From an uncultured Oscillospiraceae bacterium (GTDB lineage Bacteria; Bacillota; Clostridia; Oscillospirales; Oscillospiraceae), in assembly GCA_949878425.1 (NCBI GenBank), contig CATLAL010000015.1, positions 1 to 59,644 of the forward strand: 59,644 nucleotides of DNA, read 5' to 3'. Each line of letters opens with the position of its first letter. Positions within the stretch are counted from its first letter, which is position 1. Under the pieces are notes generated by a model. The model was not told the DNA's origin. It ran no database searches and worked only from the letters and a program-made list of their open reading frames with translations. Of the stretch, positions 25,140 to 33,431 are shown piece after piece. Position numbers and translations under genes: made by a program.

Positions 25140-26474
25140 ATGGGCAGAACAGGCGATATGACGGCTGGTCATCCGGTAAAGCTGATCCTGCGCTTTGCCG
25201 TACCGCTCTTTATTGGAAACATCTTTCAGCAGATATACAGCATGGTGGACACCATGATTGCCGGGTATACCCTGGGCGACGCCGCCATCGGAGCCATCGG
25301 AGCCACCACCTCCGTGTACTCCCTGCTGATCAACCTCGCTATTGGCCTCAATAACGGCTATGCCATTGTTGTCTCCCAGGCCTTTGGGGCCAAGGACCGG
25401 GAGGGCCTCAAGCGCTCTCTGGCGGCTATGGCCGTGCTGGACGCCGCGGCGTCGGCAGTTCTTACCCTGGCCTCCCTGCTGCTGATCCGGCCCCTGATGC
25501 GCCTGCTGCAGGTGCCGGAGAACATCTTCGCCGACGCCCATCTCTACATCTGCGTCCTCATCGCCGGCATGGCGGCCAACGTCCTCTACAACATGTTCGC
25601 CGGCATCATGCGCGCCGTGGGCAACAGCCGCACGCCGCTGTACTTCCTCATCCTCGCCTGCCTTCTCAATCTGGGGCTGGACGTTCTCTTTGTGGTGGGG
25701 TTCCGCTGGGGCGTGGGCGGCGCGGCCGGGGCCACCGTCATCGCCCAGTGCTGCTCCGCCCTCCTCTCGGGGCTCTATGTGGCAGCGCGGTACCGGGATC
25801 TCCTCCCGGAGCGGGAGCACTTCCGGCTGCGCCTGCCGGTGCTGCGGGAGATGGCCTCCTACGGCTTCTCCATGGCGGCTATGTACTGCGTGGTGGACAT
25901 GGGATCCGTGCTCTATCAGCGGGCCATCAACGGCCTGGGCGAGCTGCTGATCGTGGCCCACACCTCCGCCCGGCGGCTTATCAGCATCTTCATGCTGCCC
26001 CTGGGGTCCATCGCCACCGCCTATTCCACCTTTGTGGGCCAGAACTGGGGCGCCGGACGGCGGGACCGGGTCAAGCAGTCCCTCATGAGCGTCATGGCCA
26101 TGGAGGTGGGCTGGGGCGTGTTCTCCTGCGCGTTTATCTACCTCTTCGGCGGGGCGGCGGTCCGCCTGCTGACCAACACCTCCGATCCGGAGGTTCTGAA
26201 AAACGCCGTGCTGAGCCTTCGCATCCACCTGGTGTGCTACCCGGCGCTGGGAATCCTGCTGGCCCTGCGCACCGCCCTCCAGGCCATGGGACACCGGATC
26301 GCCCCCGTGATCTCCAGCCTCTTTGAGCTGGGCATTAAAATCATCTCCGGCATCTGGCTGATCCCCGCCTTCGGCTATCTCTGCGCCTGCCTGACCGAGC
26401 CGGTGATCTGGACCGTGTGCATGGTCTTTCTTATCCTCATCTTCTGGATCAGAAAACCCCTGGACCAGGAGTAG
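25140..26474 (+). CDS. MATE family efflux transporter
   Basis: A 444-aa, twelve-helix multidrug and toxin extrusion protein of the DinF/NorM-like group in Firmicutes. It opens MTAGHPVKLILRFAVPLFIGNIFQQIYSMVD, broken here only by its first six residues. Other typical segments are NGYAIVVSQAFGA and the repeat-symmetric second half. The ATG at 25140 follows GGAGGA; the open frame upstream includes promoter DNA. Drug or metabolite export driven by Na+ or H+ is expected; the substrate is unknown. Confidence 0.9.
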   Translation: MGRTGDMTAGHPVKLILRFAVPLFIGNIFQQIYSMVDTMIAGYTLGDAAIGAIGATTSVYSLLINLAIGLNNGYAIVVSQAFGAKDREGLKRSLAAMAVLDAAASAVLTLASLLLIRPLMRLLQVPENIFADAHLYICVLIAGMAANVLYNMFAGIMRAVGNSRTPLYFLILACLLNLGLDVLFVVGFRWGVGGAAGATVIAQCCSALLSGLYVAARYRDLLPEREHFRLRLPVLREMASYGFSMAAMYCVVDMGSVLYQRAINGLGELLIVAHTSARRLISIFMLPLGSIATAYSTFVGQNWGAGRRDRVKQSLMSVMAMEVGWGVFSCAFIYLFGGAAVRLLTNTSDPEVLKNAVLSLRIHLVCYPALGILLALRTALQAMGHRIAPVISSLFELGIKIISGIWLIPAFGYLCACLTEPVIWTVCMVFLILIFWIRKPLDQE

Positions 26475-26488
26475 GCGAGGCCCTGAGG

Positions 26489-26626
26489 CATACATACTTT
26501 TTCTTTGTGAACAAACCGCTCGCCGCCCGTTGGGCGGCTTGGGCTGCTAGCGCCCGCTTCGCGGTCACTGCACGGAAAAAGAGTCAAAAAGAAAAACCTT
26601 TTGCGCAAAGCTCCCCTTTGCTTATG
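26489..26626 (-). repeat. AT-hairpin interspersed repeat, type 1, inverted, with nested GC-rich insert
   Basis: GGCATACATACTTTTTCTTTG begins the AT hairpin. A 60-bp GC-rich unit (26516-26575, ending CACGG) interrupts its loop before AAAAAGAGTCAAAAAGA. The GCGCAAAGC...GCTTTGC-like distal hairpin ends near 26624. It sits after the MATE stop, between converging genes. Confidence 0.75.
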
Positions 26627-26650
26627 GTTCCTTGTTTGGCAGGCATCGTG

Positions 26651-26714
26651 TAGGGGCGAGCCGCGCCCGCCCGCTTCTAACGGGATATCTGCGGGCGGGC
26701 AATCCTGCCCCTAT
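26651..26714. repeat. Long GC-rich dyad
   Basis: TAGGGGC and GCCCGCCCGC pair with GCGGGCGGGC and GCCCCTA in a 64-bp dyad with internal bulges. It lies in the convergent gap before the ABC ATPase end. Confidence 0.55.
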
Positions 26715-26749
26715 AGTGGTTTGGTATGCTCAGGCAGGCGCGGGGCAAA

Positions 26750-26793
26750 GCCGGGAAGGGCGCGGGGATGAAAGTCCCCGCGCCCTTCCCGGC
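26750..26793 (-). terminator. Terminator of the permease operon
   Basis: A 19-bp perfect GC stem (GCCGGGAAGGGCGCGGGGA arm) around six bases starts 4 bp after the ATPase stop on the minus strand, followed by TTTGC. Confidence 0.7.
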
Positions 26794-26797
26794 CTCT

Positions 26798-27487
26798 TTA
26801 CTGCTCCTTGTCCCTGCGCTCCACGGAGGACAGCGCCCCGTCCCGCATGCGCAGCACCACGTCCGCCCGCTCCGCTACGTAGGGGTCGTGGGTGACGATG
26901 ATGACGCAGCGGCCCTTGTCGTGGGCCAGGGTCCGGAGGATGTCCATAATGTTCTCCGTGTTGGTGGAATCCAGGTTGCCCGTTGGCTCGTCGGCCAGGA
27001 CGATCTCGCTGCCCGCCGTCAGAGCCCTGGCGATGGCCACCCGCTGCTGCTCTCCGCCGGAGAGGGTGTTGGGTAGACGCCGGAACTGGGACTCCTGGAG
27101 CCCGATGGCCTGCAGCTGCTCCCTGGCCGCGGCGTCCGCCTCCTGGCGGGGCGTCTTTCTCAGGTACAGGGGGTAGGCCGCGTTCTCCAGCACCGTCAGA
27201 TGGTAAAAGAGGTTGTAGCTCTGGTAGATCACCGACACGTGGTCCAGCCGGTAGAGATCCCGGTCAAGGGACGCCATGGATTTTCCGCCGTACTCGATCA
27301 CCCCGGCGTTGGGCACGTCCAGCCCCGCCAGCAGGGACAAAAACGTGGTCTTTCCGCTGCCGGAGGGGCCGGTAATGGCGTAGACAAGCCCCTGCTCAAA
27401 CTCGGCGCTGACTCCGGCCACCGCCTGGACCGTCTGGTAGCGGGTCTGATAGGCGTAGGCGACCTCTCTCGCGGTCAAAACAGCCAT
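26798..27487 (-). CDS. ABC transporter ATP-binding protein (MacB/LolD type)
   Basis: A 229-aa ATPase of the class that works with FtsX-like permeases. Walker A is GPSGSGKTT (about 40-48), the Q-loop YQSYNLF, signature LSGGEQQR, Walker [14 protein letters not shown] and H-loop VTHDP. The ADEPTGNLD sequence is typical of MacB/LolD/BceA ATPases. It is the last and only ATPase in the array, so it presumably serves all four upstream permeases. One base separates it from the preceding gene. Confidence 0.92.
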   Translation of the reverse strand: MAVLTAREVAYAYQTRYQTVQAVAGVSAEFEQGLVYAITGPSGSGKTTFLSLLAGLDVPNAGVIEYGGKSMASLDRDLYRLDHVSVIYQSYNLFYHLTVLENAAYPLYLRKTPRQEADAAAREQLQAIGLQESQFRRLPNTLSGGEQQRVAIARALTAGSEIVLADEPTGNLDSTNTENIMDILRTLAHDKGRCVIIVTHDPYVAERADVVLRMRDGALSSVERRDKEQ

Positions 27488-27488
27488 A

Positions 27489-28673
27489 TTACTCTTCCTC
27501 CCTCAGTAATTTCATAACATTTACCCGGGTAATTCCTCCAACCGCCGCGGCCGCTCCGGCCAGATAGGCGGCCAGCAGCAGGGCGGTGCGCAGCAGCAGT
27601 CCGCCGGAGAGCTCCCCCGCCAGGGGCAGGGTCAGCAGTCCGGCCAGTGCGCCGGCTGCCGTCAGCAGAGCGTGCTCCCAGAGCACCAGGGAGAAGATCC
27701 GCCGCCGCTTGACGCCCAGACACCGCATCACGGCAAACTCCCGGATCCGGCCCCGGGCCGTCAGGAAGCCCGCCAAAAAGCCGATGCCGCCGCACAGGAC
27801 AACCAGCACCGGCAGCAGCAGCCGCAGCATGGCCAGGTTGGACTGAAACTCCTCCAGGGTGCTCAGATACGCCTCGTCCTGCACCAGCACGCCCTGGGTG
27901 TAGATGTCGCAGAAGTTGGCCGGGTCCGGCTCCACAAAGACGTCATAGATGGCGTCCCTGCACTCCTCCAGACGCCGGTTGTCCCCAATGTCAAAGGAGC
28001 AGCTCTCCACCCAGATCAGCTCCGAGATCCCGTCCCGGCGGGCCATGAAGAAGGGGCACCAGATCACGTTCCCCGGTCCGCCGGACACCCGGCCCGCCAC
28101 CTGAAGCTCCACGCCCACGCCGTCCTCCATGGAGACATACACCGTCTCCCGGCCCGCCTCATTGGTCTCGGTCTCCATGCCCTCCGGAATCAGGCAGATC
28201 CGGCCGCTGGAGCGCAGCGCCTCCTCGGTCCAGCCCTCCTCCATCCGGACGGAGGCCCCCTCCGAGGCGCTCAGCGCGCTGTCGGAGTCAAAGCTGAGAA
28301 TCCGCCGCAGCTCCATGCCCTGGGGCGTCTTCAGCTTCTCAGAGGACTTTGCCCGGACGTTCTTCACGTACTGATCCAGCCAGCAGTCCTGCTCATGCCG
28401 CTGGCCCACCAGCATGGATACAAAGCCGTGGACCATTTGCAGATTCCCGGTTCCGGTGCCCTGGGCGTTGGTGACGATGCACTGGATATTGGTGCTGTCA
28501 ATCATCTCCTCGATTGCCGCCTCCTGCCGGGCCGTGAGGCCGTGGAGAAGGCAGGAGGCCGCCACGCTCAGCGCCGCCGCCAGGGCCAGCAGAATGCTGG
28601 CGGTTCTGCGCCGCCAGAGAGCGGCCAGGGTTACCTGCCGGAGCGCCCGGCCGGTTCGTGCCGCCTGTGCCAT
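27489..28673 (-). CDS. FtsX-like ABC permease (D, short type)
   Basis: A 394-aa permease with one N-terminal helix (about 25-45), a large extracellular domain and three C-terminal helices from about 275. The last part (GGIGFLAGFLTARGRIREFAVMRCLGVKRRRIFSLVLWEHALL) is a standard FtsX domain. It is not one of the three near-identical paralogues upstream and has a different extracellular region. Being coupled to the ATPase by one base, it may be the core membrane partner. The substrate is unknown. Confidence 0.85.
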   Translation of the reverse strand: MAQAARTGRALRQVTLAALWRRRTASILLALAAALSVAASCLLHGLTARQEAAIEEMIDSTNIQCIVTNAQGTGTGNLQMVHGFVSMLVGQRHEQDCWLDQYVKNVRAKSSEKLKTPQGMELRRILSFDSDSALSASEGASVRMEEGWTEEALRSSGRICLIPEGMETETNEAGRETVYVSMEDGVGVELQVAGRVSGGPGNVIWCPFFMARRDGISELIWVESCSFDIGDNRRLEECRDAIYDVFVEPDPANFCDIYTQGVLVQDEAYLSTLEEFQSNLAMLRLLLPVLVVLCGGIGFLAGFLTARGRIREFAVMRCLGVKRRRIFSLVLWEHALLTAAGALAGLLTLPLAGELSGGLLLRTALLLAAYLAGAAAAVGGITRVNVMKLLREEE

Positions 28674-28724
28674 CGCGTTTGAATTCCCCCTCTCTCAAAT
28701 CAAACCATGATAAGGCCAAATTGC

Positions 28725-30656
28725 TCACCGCTTCTTCCCTCCGGCCCGGAGGAGCCTGGGCCGCGCCGCCGGGATTGCCGCCAGTGCCGCCAGCACCGCC
28801 AGTGCCGCCGCCTGGACCGCCGCGCACAGCGCCAGCGCCTCCGGCCGCAAACCCATGCCCGCCGCCAGGGTCCGGCCCGTCACCGCCCCGTAGAGCCACC
28901 AGCCCAGAAGCGCCCCCAGCGCCGCCGAGGCCAGCACCAGAACCGCCAGCGCCGCCCACAGCTCCCGCCACACCTTCTTCGCCGGGATGCCCATCAGCCG
29001 CATGCCCCGGGCCGTGGGGGCCAGCCGCCGGAGGCTGAGAAACAGAAACAGCGCCCCCGCCAGGACCAACGCCCCCAGCCCCACCAGAAACAGCCTCTGC
29101 GCGTTTTCCGCAATGGCCGCGAAGGCCGCGGAGGCCGCGTTGTAGTCCTGGTCGTAGTACTCGAAGAGCCCCCCGAAGCCGATGGACTCCAAATACGCCT
29201 CGAACTCCTCCGCCTTGCCGTTCTCCAGGATAATCGCGCAGAGCATGGGATTCGACGAGTCCTCGTACAGGGATGCGTCCGGGATAGACGCCTTGGGCAC
29301 AAACACCGTGTTTGCGTTAAAGCTCTGCCAGCCCAAATCGAATTCCGGAGCGGTGTAAATACCCACGATGGTATATTCCTTTTCAACATCCAGCCGGTTC
29401 TCCGGCGTGCAGGGGTCACAGATCCACACAGGCTCTTTTTTGCTGCCTGCGGCCACAAGCTGCTCCTTCGGAAATTCCATCTTGTAATTCATCTGCGTCC
29501 TATAGAAATCCAAGTTAACGGTATCCCCCACCGTGAGGCCGTTCTTCTGGGCGTAGGCCGCGCTGACCAGGCACACCGGACTCCCGGCGGCGTACTCCTC
29601 CCGGGAAATTCCCCGGCCGTCCAGAAGGTCGGCCCGGCCATCGTTGAAGAGAACCATGGTATTGATGTCATCCGTGAGGATCACATTCACGGCCTCGTAG
29701 TTCATCTGGCACAGGGGGATGATCTCCTCCCGCCAGACGCGCCCCTCCTCGCTCTCCAAGAAGTCCCGCCAATCGCCGGTATACTCCGCGCAGAAGGGCC
29801 GGGAGTCGCTGGTCAGAATGTAGTAGGGGCCATCCTCATCCTGCGCCTCCCGCCAAAGGAAGAGCGCGTTTCTGCCTGTCGCATCACCAGTGTATTCGCT
29901 CCCAAAATAAAAATAGGTGCTCGTGCCCTCTCCGGTTTTATCCGAGGTTGTAAACCGGTCCCCGCAAGGGTCCTTTATAATCCAGCGGGGCTCTCCCTCC
30001 TTGCGGTTGGGGCTCTCCTCCAGATCAATGTCGGGAGCGGGACCCAAGTGAAAGCCAAACAGGAGGTAGGTGTGTCCCTCCTTAAAAGGGATCACCCCCT
30101 CCTCCGCGCGAAGGTCGGACTGGAAAAAAATAGTCATATTTTCCGGCAGAATGTCGTGCTCCGGCTTGCGGCAGACCACATCCTCTAGGGAGAAATCCAG
30201 GTTATAGGCTGGATAGGAGTCTTGCGTCTCACTCAAGCCAATGCAACGCACCGCCAGCACCGCCAACTGATTGCTGTAGGCATCAAACCACTGGCTCCGA
30301 AAGTCCCACTGCTCGTAGGCGGAGAGGGAGGAGCGCCCTCGGGCCTGGGCGATCAGACAGCCCCGGAACTCCTCTCCCAGCAGGCCGGGATAGGCGCGCT
30401 CCGTATGCTGGGACAGAGGCAGCCACCGCCCGTTCTCAAAGTAGGGGGAACGCCAATTCGTTTCACTTTCAATATCATGCCGCCCTTTGGGCGCCGCAAT
30501 AGTGGTATACTGGCTGTTCGCCGCCGCCAGCTGCCGTTCCGCCGTATCCCAGGCGGAGAAGCCGATGCCGCAGAACGCGCAGGCCACCGCCAAGAGGAGC
30601 GCCAGCAGAGCGGTGGGCAGGGCTTTGCGGGTCAGCTGCCGGTAGAATTGATTCAT
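28725..30656 (-). CDS. FtsX-like permease paralogue C
   Basis: The 643-aa protein begins MNQFYRQLTRKALPTALLAL. One membrane helix lies at about 14-34 and a variable extracellular domain of about 470 residues follows. The last 150 residues have three helices (RLFLVGLGALVLAGALFLF...MRLMGIPAKKVWRELWAALAVLVL...) and the tail RAGGKKR. The first 45 and last about 165 residues are almost the same as in paralogues A and B, while the middle differs. The ATG at 30656 follows AAAGGAG; an upstream frame is open. It follows the Cys-rich gene B across a GC hairpin. Confidence 0.82.
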   Translation of the reverse strand: MNQFYRQLTRKALPTALLALLLAVACAFCGIGFSAWDTAERQLAAANSQYTTIAAPKGRHDIESETNWRSPYFENGRWLPLSQHTERAYPGLLGEEFRGCLIAQARGRSSLSAYEQWDFRSQWFDAYSNQLAVLAVRCIGLSETQDSYPAYNLDFSLEDVVCRKPEHDILPENMTIFFQSDLRAEEGVIPFKEGHTYLLFGFHLGPAPDIDLEESPNRKEGEPRWIIKDPCGDRFTTSDKTGEGTSTYFYFGSEYTGDATGRNALFLWREAQDEDGPYYILTSDSRPFCAEYTGDWRDFLESEEGRVWREEIIPLCQMNYEAVNVILTDDINTMVLFNDGRADLLDGRGISREEYAAGSPVCLVSAAYAQKNGLTVGDTVNLDFYRTQMNYKMEFPKEQLVAAGSKKEPVWICDPCTPENRLDVEKEYTIVGIYTAPEFDLGWQSFNANTVFVPKASIPDASLYEDSSNPMLCAIILENGKAEEFEAYLESIGFGGLFEYYDQDYNAASAAFAAIAENAQRLFLVGLGALVLAGALFLFLSLRRLAPTARGMRLMGIPAKKVWRELWAALAVLVLASAALGALLGWWLYGAVTGRTLAAGMGLRPEALALCAAVQAAALAVLAALAAIPAARPRLLRAGGKKR

Positions 30657-30679
30657 GGGCTTCCGCTCCTTTCCAGGGG

Positions 30680-30706
30680 CCCCGGGCGGGGCGTCTCCGC
30701 CCGGGG
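30680..30706 (-). promoter_or_regulatory. GC hairpin between Cys-rich gene B and permease C
   Basis: CCCCGGGCGG pairs with CCGCCCGGGG around 7 nt, directly before the permease ribosome site. The same hairpin occurs at 33320-33344 and 35421-35447. It may set the ratio of secreted protein to permease by attenuation or mRNA stability. Confidence 0.6.
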
Positions 30707-30716
30707 AACACACTGC

Positions 30717-31130
30717 TTACTGAATAGAGAGTTCCGGACCCACGAAGAGAGGAAGAGCGGTACACTCACCCTTGTGGGGCGCGTTGGGGCAGCGCTGGGT
30801 TCTCTGGGTACTATAGTGGCACTTGTTGCAGGACATATTGAATGTTTGCGTTCTGCCGTCGCAGTTCGCAGAATAGGTGTTGAAGCTATGGCTCTCTATA
30901 CTGTCATAATCCCTTACATACTCTGTTGCTGGACAGTTTTTGCATAACCTGCGTTCTTCATAATGGACCCTGCACTGCGTCGAACTCAGCATAGTTGCAT
31001 ACTGGAAAAAGCTTTGCGTATGATGCCATACATGGTTACATGGCTCGACCGCCGAGGCCGTGGGCACCAGGGCCAGGAGGAACAGCAGGGACAGGAGCAG
31101 GGAAGCCGCTTTTTGTACTGTCTTTTTCAT
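30717..31130 (-). CDS. Secreted Cys-rich protein B of the permease cassette
   Basis: The 137-aa protein has a clear signal peptide (MKKTVQKAASLLLSLLFLLA...ASA, cleavage near 27). The mature part has paired cysteines: C-N-H-x-W, LCKNC, SANCDGRTQT, SCNKC, then QRCPNAPHKGECTALPL and VGPELSIQ. Signal peptide and tail are nearly identical to protein A (35460-35876) while the centre differs. CxxC pairs with His suggest zinc-ribbon-like or disulfide-bonded folds. I recognise no family. AAAGGAG precedes the ATG, and its own promoter lies at 31199-31227. Confidence 0.75.
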   Translation of the reverse strand: MKKTVQKAASLLLSLLFLLALVPTASAVEPCNHVWHHTQSFFQYATMLSSTQCRVHYEERRLCKNCPATEYVRDYDSIESHSFNTYSANCDGRTQTFNMSCNKCHYSTQRTQRCPNAPHKGECTALPLFVGPELSIQ

Positions 31131-31198
31131 CGGTGTTCTCCTTTCAGTTTGTGGGAAGGGTCCGGATTGTCAACCGACCGCCTCTCTTCCTCAACAAA

Positions 31199-31227
31199 AT
31201 CATACACCTCGGTCAAAATTTTGTCAA
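31199..31227 (-). promoter_or_regulatory. Promoter of cassette C (Cys-rich B + permease C)
   Basis: On the minus strand, TTGACA and TATGAT are 17 bp apart. The surroundings are nearly the same as at 35945-35973, and both leaders share GAAAGGAGAACACCGATG. Confidence 0.8.
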
Positions 31228-31282
31228 TAACAAGATAAGCCTTTTGCCAATTATTTAACTTTCCTTAGAAACTCTGCGCATC

Positions 31283-33295
31283 TCACCGCTTCTTCCCTCC
31301 GGCCCGGAGGAGCTTGGGCCGCGCCGCCGGGATTGCCGCCAGGGCCGCCAGCACCGCCAGTGCCGCCGCCTGGACCGCCGCGCACAGCGCCAGCGCCTCC
31401 GGCCGCAGGCCCATGCCCGCCGCCAGGGTCCGGCCCGTCACCGCCCCGTAGAGCCACCAGCCCAGAAGCGCCCCCAGCGCCGCCGAGGCCAGCACCAGAA
31501 CCGCCAGCGCCGCCCACAGCTCCCGCCAAACCTTTTTGGCCGGGATGCCCATCAGCCGCATGCCCCGGGCCGTGGGGGCCAGCCGCCGGAGGCTGAGAAA
31601 CAGAAACAGCGCCCCCGCCAAAGCCAGGGCCCCCAGCCCCACCAGAAACAGCCGCCGGGCGTTTTCCGCCATGGCCGCGAAGGCCGCGGAGGCCGCGTTG
31701 TAGTCCTGGTCGTAGTACTCGAAGAGCCCCCCGAAGCCGATGGACTCCAGATACGCCTCGAACTCCTCCGCTTTCCCGTTCTCCAGAATGATGGAATAGA
31801 GCAGGGGCATGGTGGGGATTTCGTACTGCTCCGCGTCTGGAATGGACTTCTTGGGGATAAACACCGTGTTCCCGTTGAAGTTCTGCCAGCCTGTGGCGAA
31901 CTCCGGCGCGGTATAGATGCCCACAATGGTATATTCCTTTTCAATATCCAGCCGGTTCTCCGGCGTGCAGGGCTGGCTGACCCAGATCGGCTCAAATTTC
32001 AGCAGGGCGGAGATCGGCTGGTCCAGGGAGCACTCCACGCCGTAGTCCATATCCGCCGCGTAGAAATCCAGGTCAATGGAATCCCCCACCGTGAGGCCGT
32101 TCTTCCGGGCGTAGGCCGCGCCCACCAGGCACACCGGAGCGCCGGCGGCGTACTCCTCCCCCGAAATCTTCCGGCCCTCCAGAATGTCGGCCCGGCCGGT
32201 GTTAAAATTGAGCATGGTGTCGATGTTGTCCGTGAGGATCACGTTCACGGTCTCGTAGTTCAGCTGGCACAGGGGGATGATCTCCTCCCGCCAGACGCGC
32301 CCCTCCTCGCTGGCCAGGAACTCCCGCCAGTCCCCCTCGTACTCCACATAGAAGGGCAGGGAGCCGTCGGACAGGGTGTAGTAGGGGCCCTCCGCTCCCT
32401 CTGCCGTCTGCCAGGAAAAGAGCGCGTTTCTCTCCACGAGCTCGCCGGTATCGGTGAAGGACAGCCCTTCCGCCCACTGGGGCATGACAAAGTAGTCATT
32501 GGGAGGCGCCTGTTTCAGCATGCTGTGGTCCGACCAAAATAGCTCATGGGCGGAGTCGGACATGATCCAGCGGGGCTCCCCCTCCTTGCGGTGGATGTTT
32601 ACCTCCAGACCGTGCTCCGGCAGGAGCCCCCCATGATAACCAAAAAGGAGGTAGGTATGTCCCTCCTCAAAAGGGACCGCCCCCTCCGCTGTATACAGGC
32701 AGGAATTCAGTGCCACCGTCAGGTCCTCCGGCGTGATATCCTGCTCCGGCTTGCGGCAGACCACGCCCTCCACGGAGAACTCGCGGTAATAGGTCTTTAA
32801 ATTCGGCACGTTTGGAAAATCCGAAGTGGGTTCGGCATATGCCTGCTCCTCCTCCTCGTTCACGCCGAGGCAGCGCACCGCCAGGACCGTCATCATGTTG
32901 CCGCAGGCGTCAAAATAGGGGATGCCAAACTCGTTCCGCTCATAGGCGGAGAGGGAGGGAAGCCCCGGGACCCGGGCGGCAAGAAAGCCCCTGCAATCCT
33001 CCCCCAGCAGGCCGGGGTAGCTGCGGGCCGTCTGCTGGGACAGCATCAGAAAGGGCGCGTCCTTCAGCGTACTCTCATAAAAGATTAAGTCCCACCACTT
33101 CCCGTCTGTGCTCCGGTCCTTGTCGTTGCGCACCGCAATAGTGGTATACTGTCCGTCCGCCGCCGCCAGCTGCCGCTCCGCCGTATCCCAGGCGGAGAAG
33201 CCGATGCCGCAGAACGCGCAGGCCACCGCCAAGAGGAGCGCCAGCAGCGTGGTGGGCAGGGCTTTGCGAGTCAGCTGCCGGTAGAATTGATTCAT
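31283..33295 (-). CDS. FtsX-like permease paralogue B
   Basis: 670 aa, with the same MNQFYRQLTRKALPT start and the same C-terminal three-helix block and RAGGKKR end as A and C. The last roughly 520 bp are almost identical in DNA to the end of paralogue A (33432-33950), synonymous sites included, pointing to recent duplication or gene conversion. The extracellular middle is clearly different. Unlike A and C it has no Cys-rich gene before it: the promoter at 33369-33397 leads straight to the GC hairpin and ribosome site. Confidence 0.82.
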   Translation of the reverse strand: MNQFYRQLTRKALPTTLLALLLAVACAFCGIGFSAWDTAERQLAAADGQYTTIAVRNDKDRSTDGKWWDLIFYESTLKDAPFLMLSQQTARSYPGLLGEDCRGFLAARVPGLPSLSAYERNEFGIPYFDACGNMMTVLAVRCLGVNEEEEQAYAEPTSDFPNVPNLKTYYREFSVEGVVCRKPEQDITPEDLTVALNSCLYTAEGAVPFEEGHTYLLFGYHGGLLPEHGLEVNIHRKEGEPRWIMSDSAHELFWSDHSMLKQAPPNDYFVMPQWAEGLSFTDTGELVERNALFSWQTAEGAEGPYYTLSDGSLPFYVEYEGDWREFLASEEGRVWREEIIPLCQLNYETVNVILTDNIDTMLNFNTGRADILEGRKISGEEYAAGAPVCLVGAAYARKNGLTVGDSIDLDFYAADMDYGVECSLDQPISALLKFEPIWVSQPCTPENRLDIEKEYTIVGIYTAPEFATGWQNFNGNTVFIPKKSIPDAEQYEIPTMPLLYSIILENGKAEEFEAYLESIGFGGLFEYYDQDYNAASAAFAAMAENARRLFLVGLGALALAGALFLFLSLRRLAPTARGMRLMGIPAKKVWRELWAALAVLVLASAALGALLGWWLYGAVTGRTLAAGMGLRPEALALCAAVQAAALAVLAALAAIPAARPKLLRAGGKKR

Positions 33296-33319
33296 GGGCT
33301 CCCACTCCTTTCCGGGGGG

Positions 33320-33344
33320 CCCCGGGCAGAGACGCCCTGCCCGG
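33320..33344 (-). promoter_or_regulatory. GC hairpin upstream of permease B
   Basis: CCGGGCAG pairs with CTGCCCGG around AGACGC, just ahead of the permease B ribosome site, as in the other two cassettes. Confidence 0.6.
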
Positions 33345-33368
33345 AGCTTTCGGTTTTTTACAAGAAAA

Positions 33369-33397
33369 AGCATACCAAAAAGCGGTTATTTTGTCAA
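33369..33397 (-). promoter_or_regulatory. Promoter of permease B
   Basis: On the minus strand, TTGACA and TATGCT are 17 bp apart. It is the same type of promoter as in cassettes A and C. Confidence 0.75.
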
Positions 33398-33431
33398 TTT
33401 ATTTAATTTTCCTTAGAATCTCTGGGTCCTC

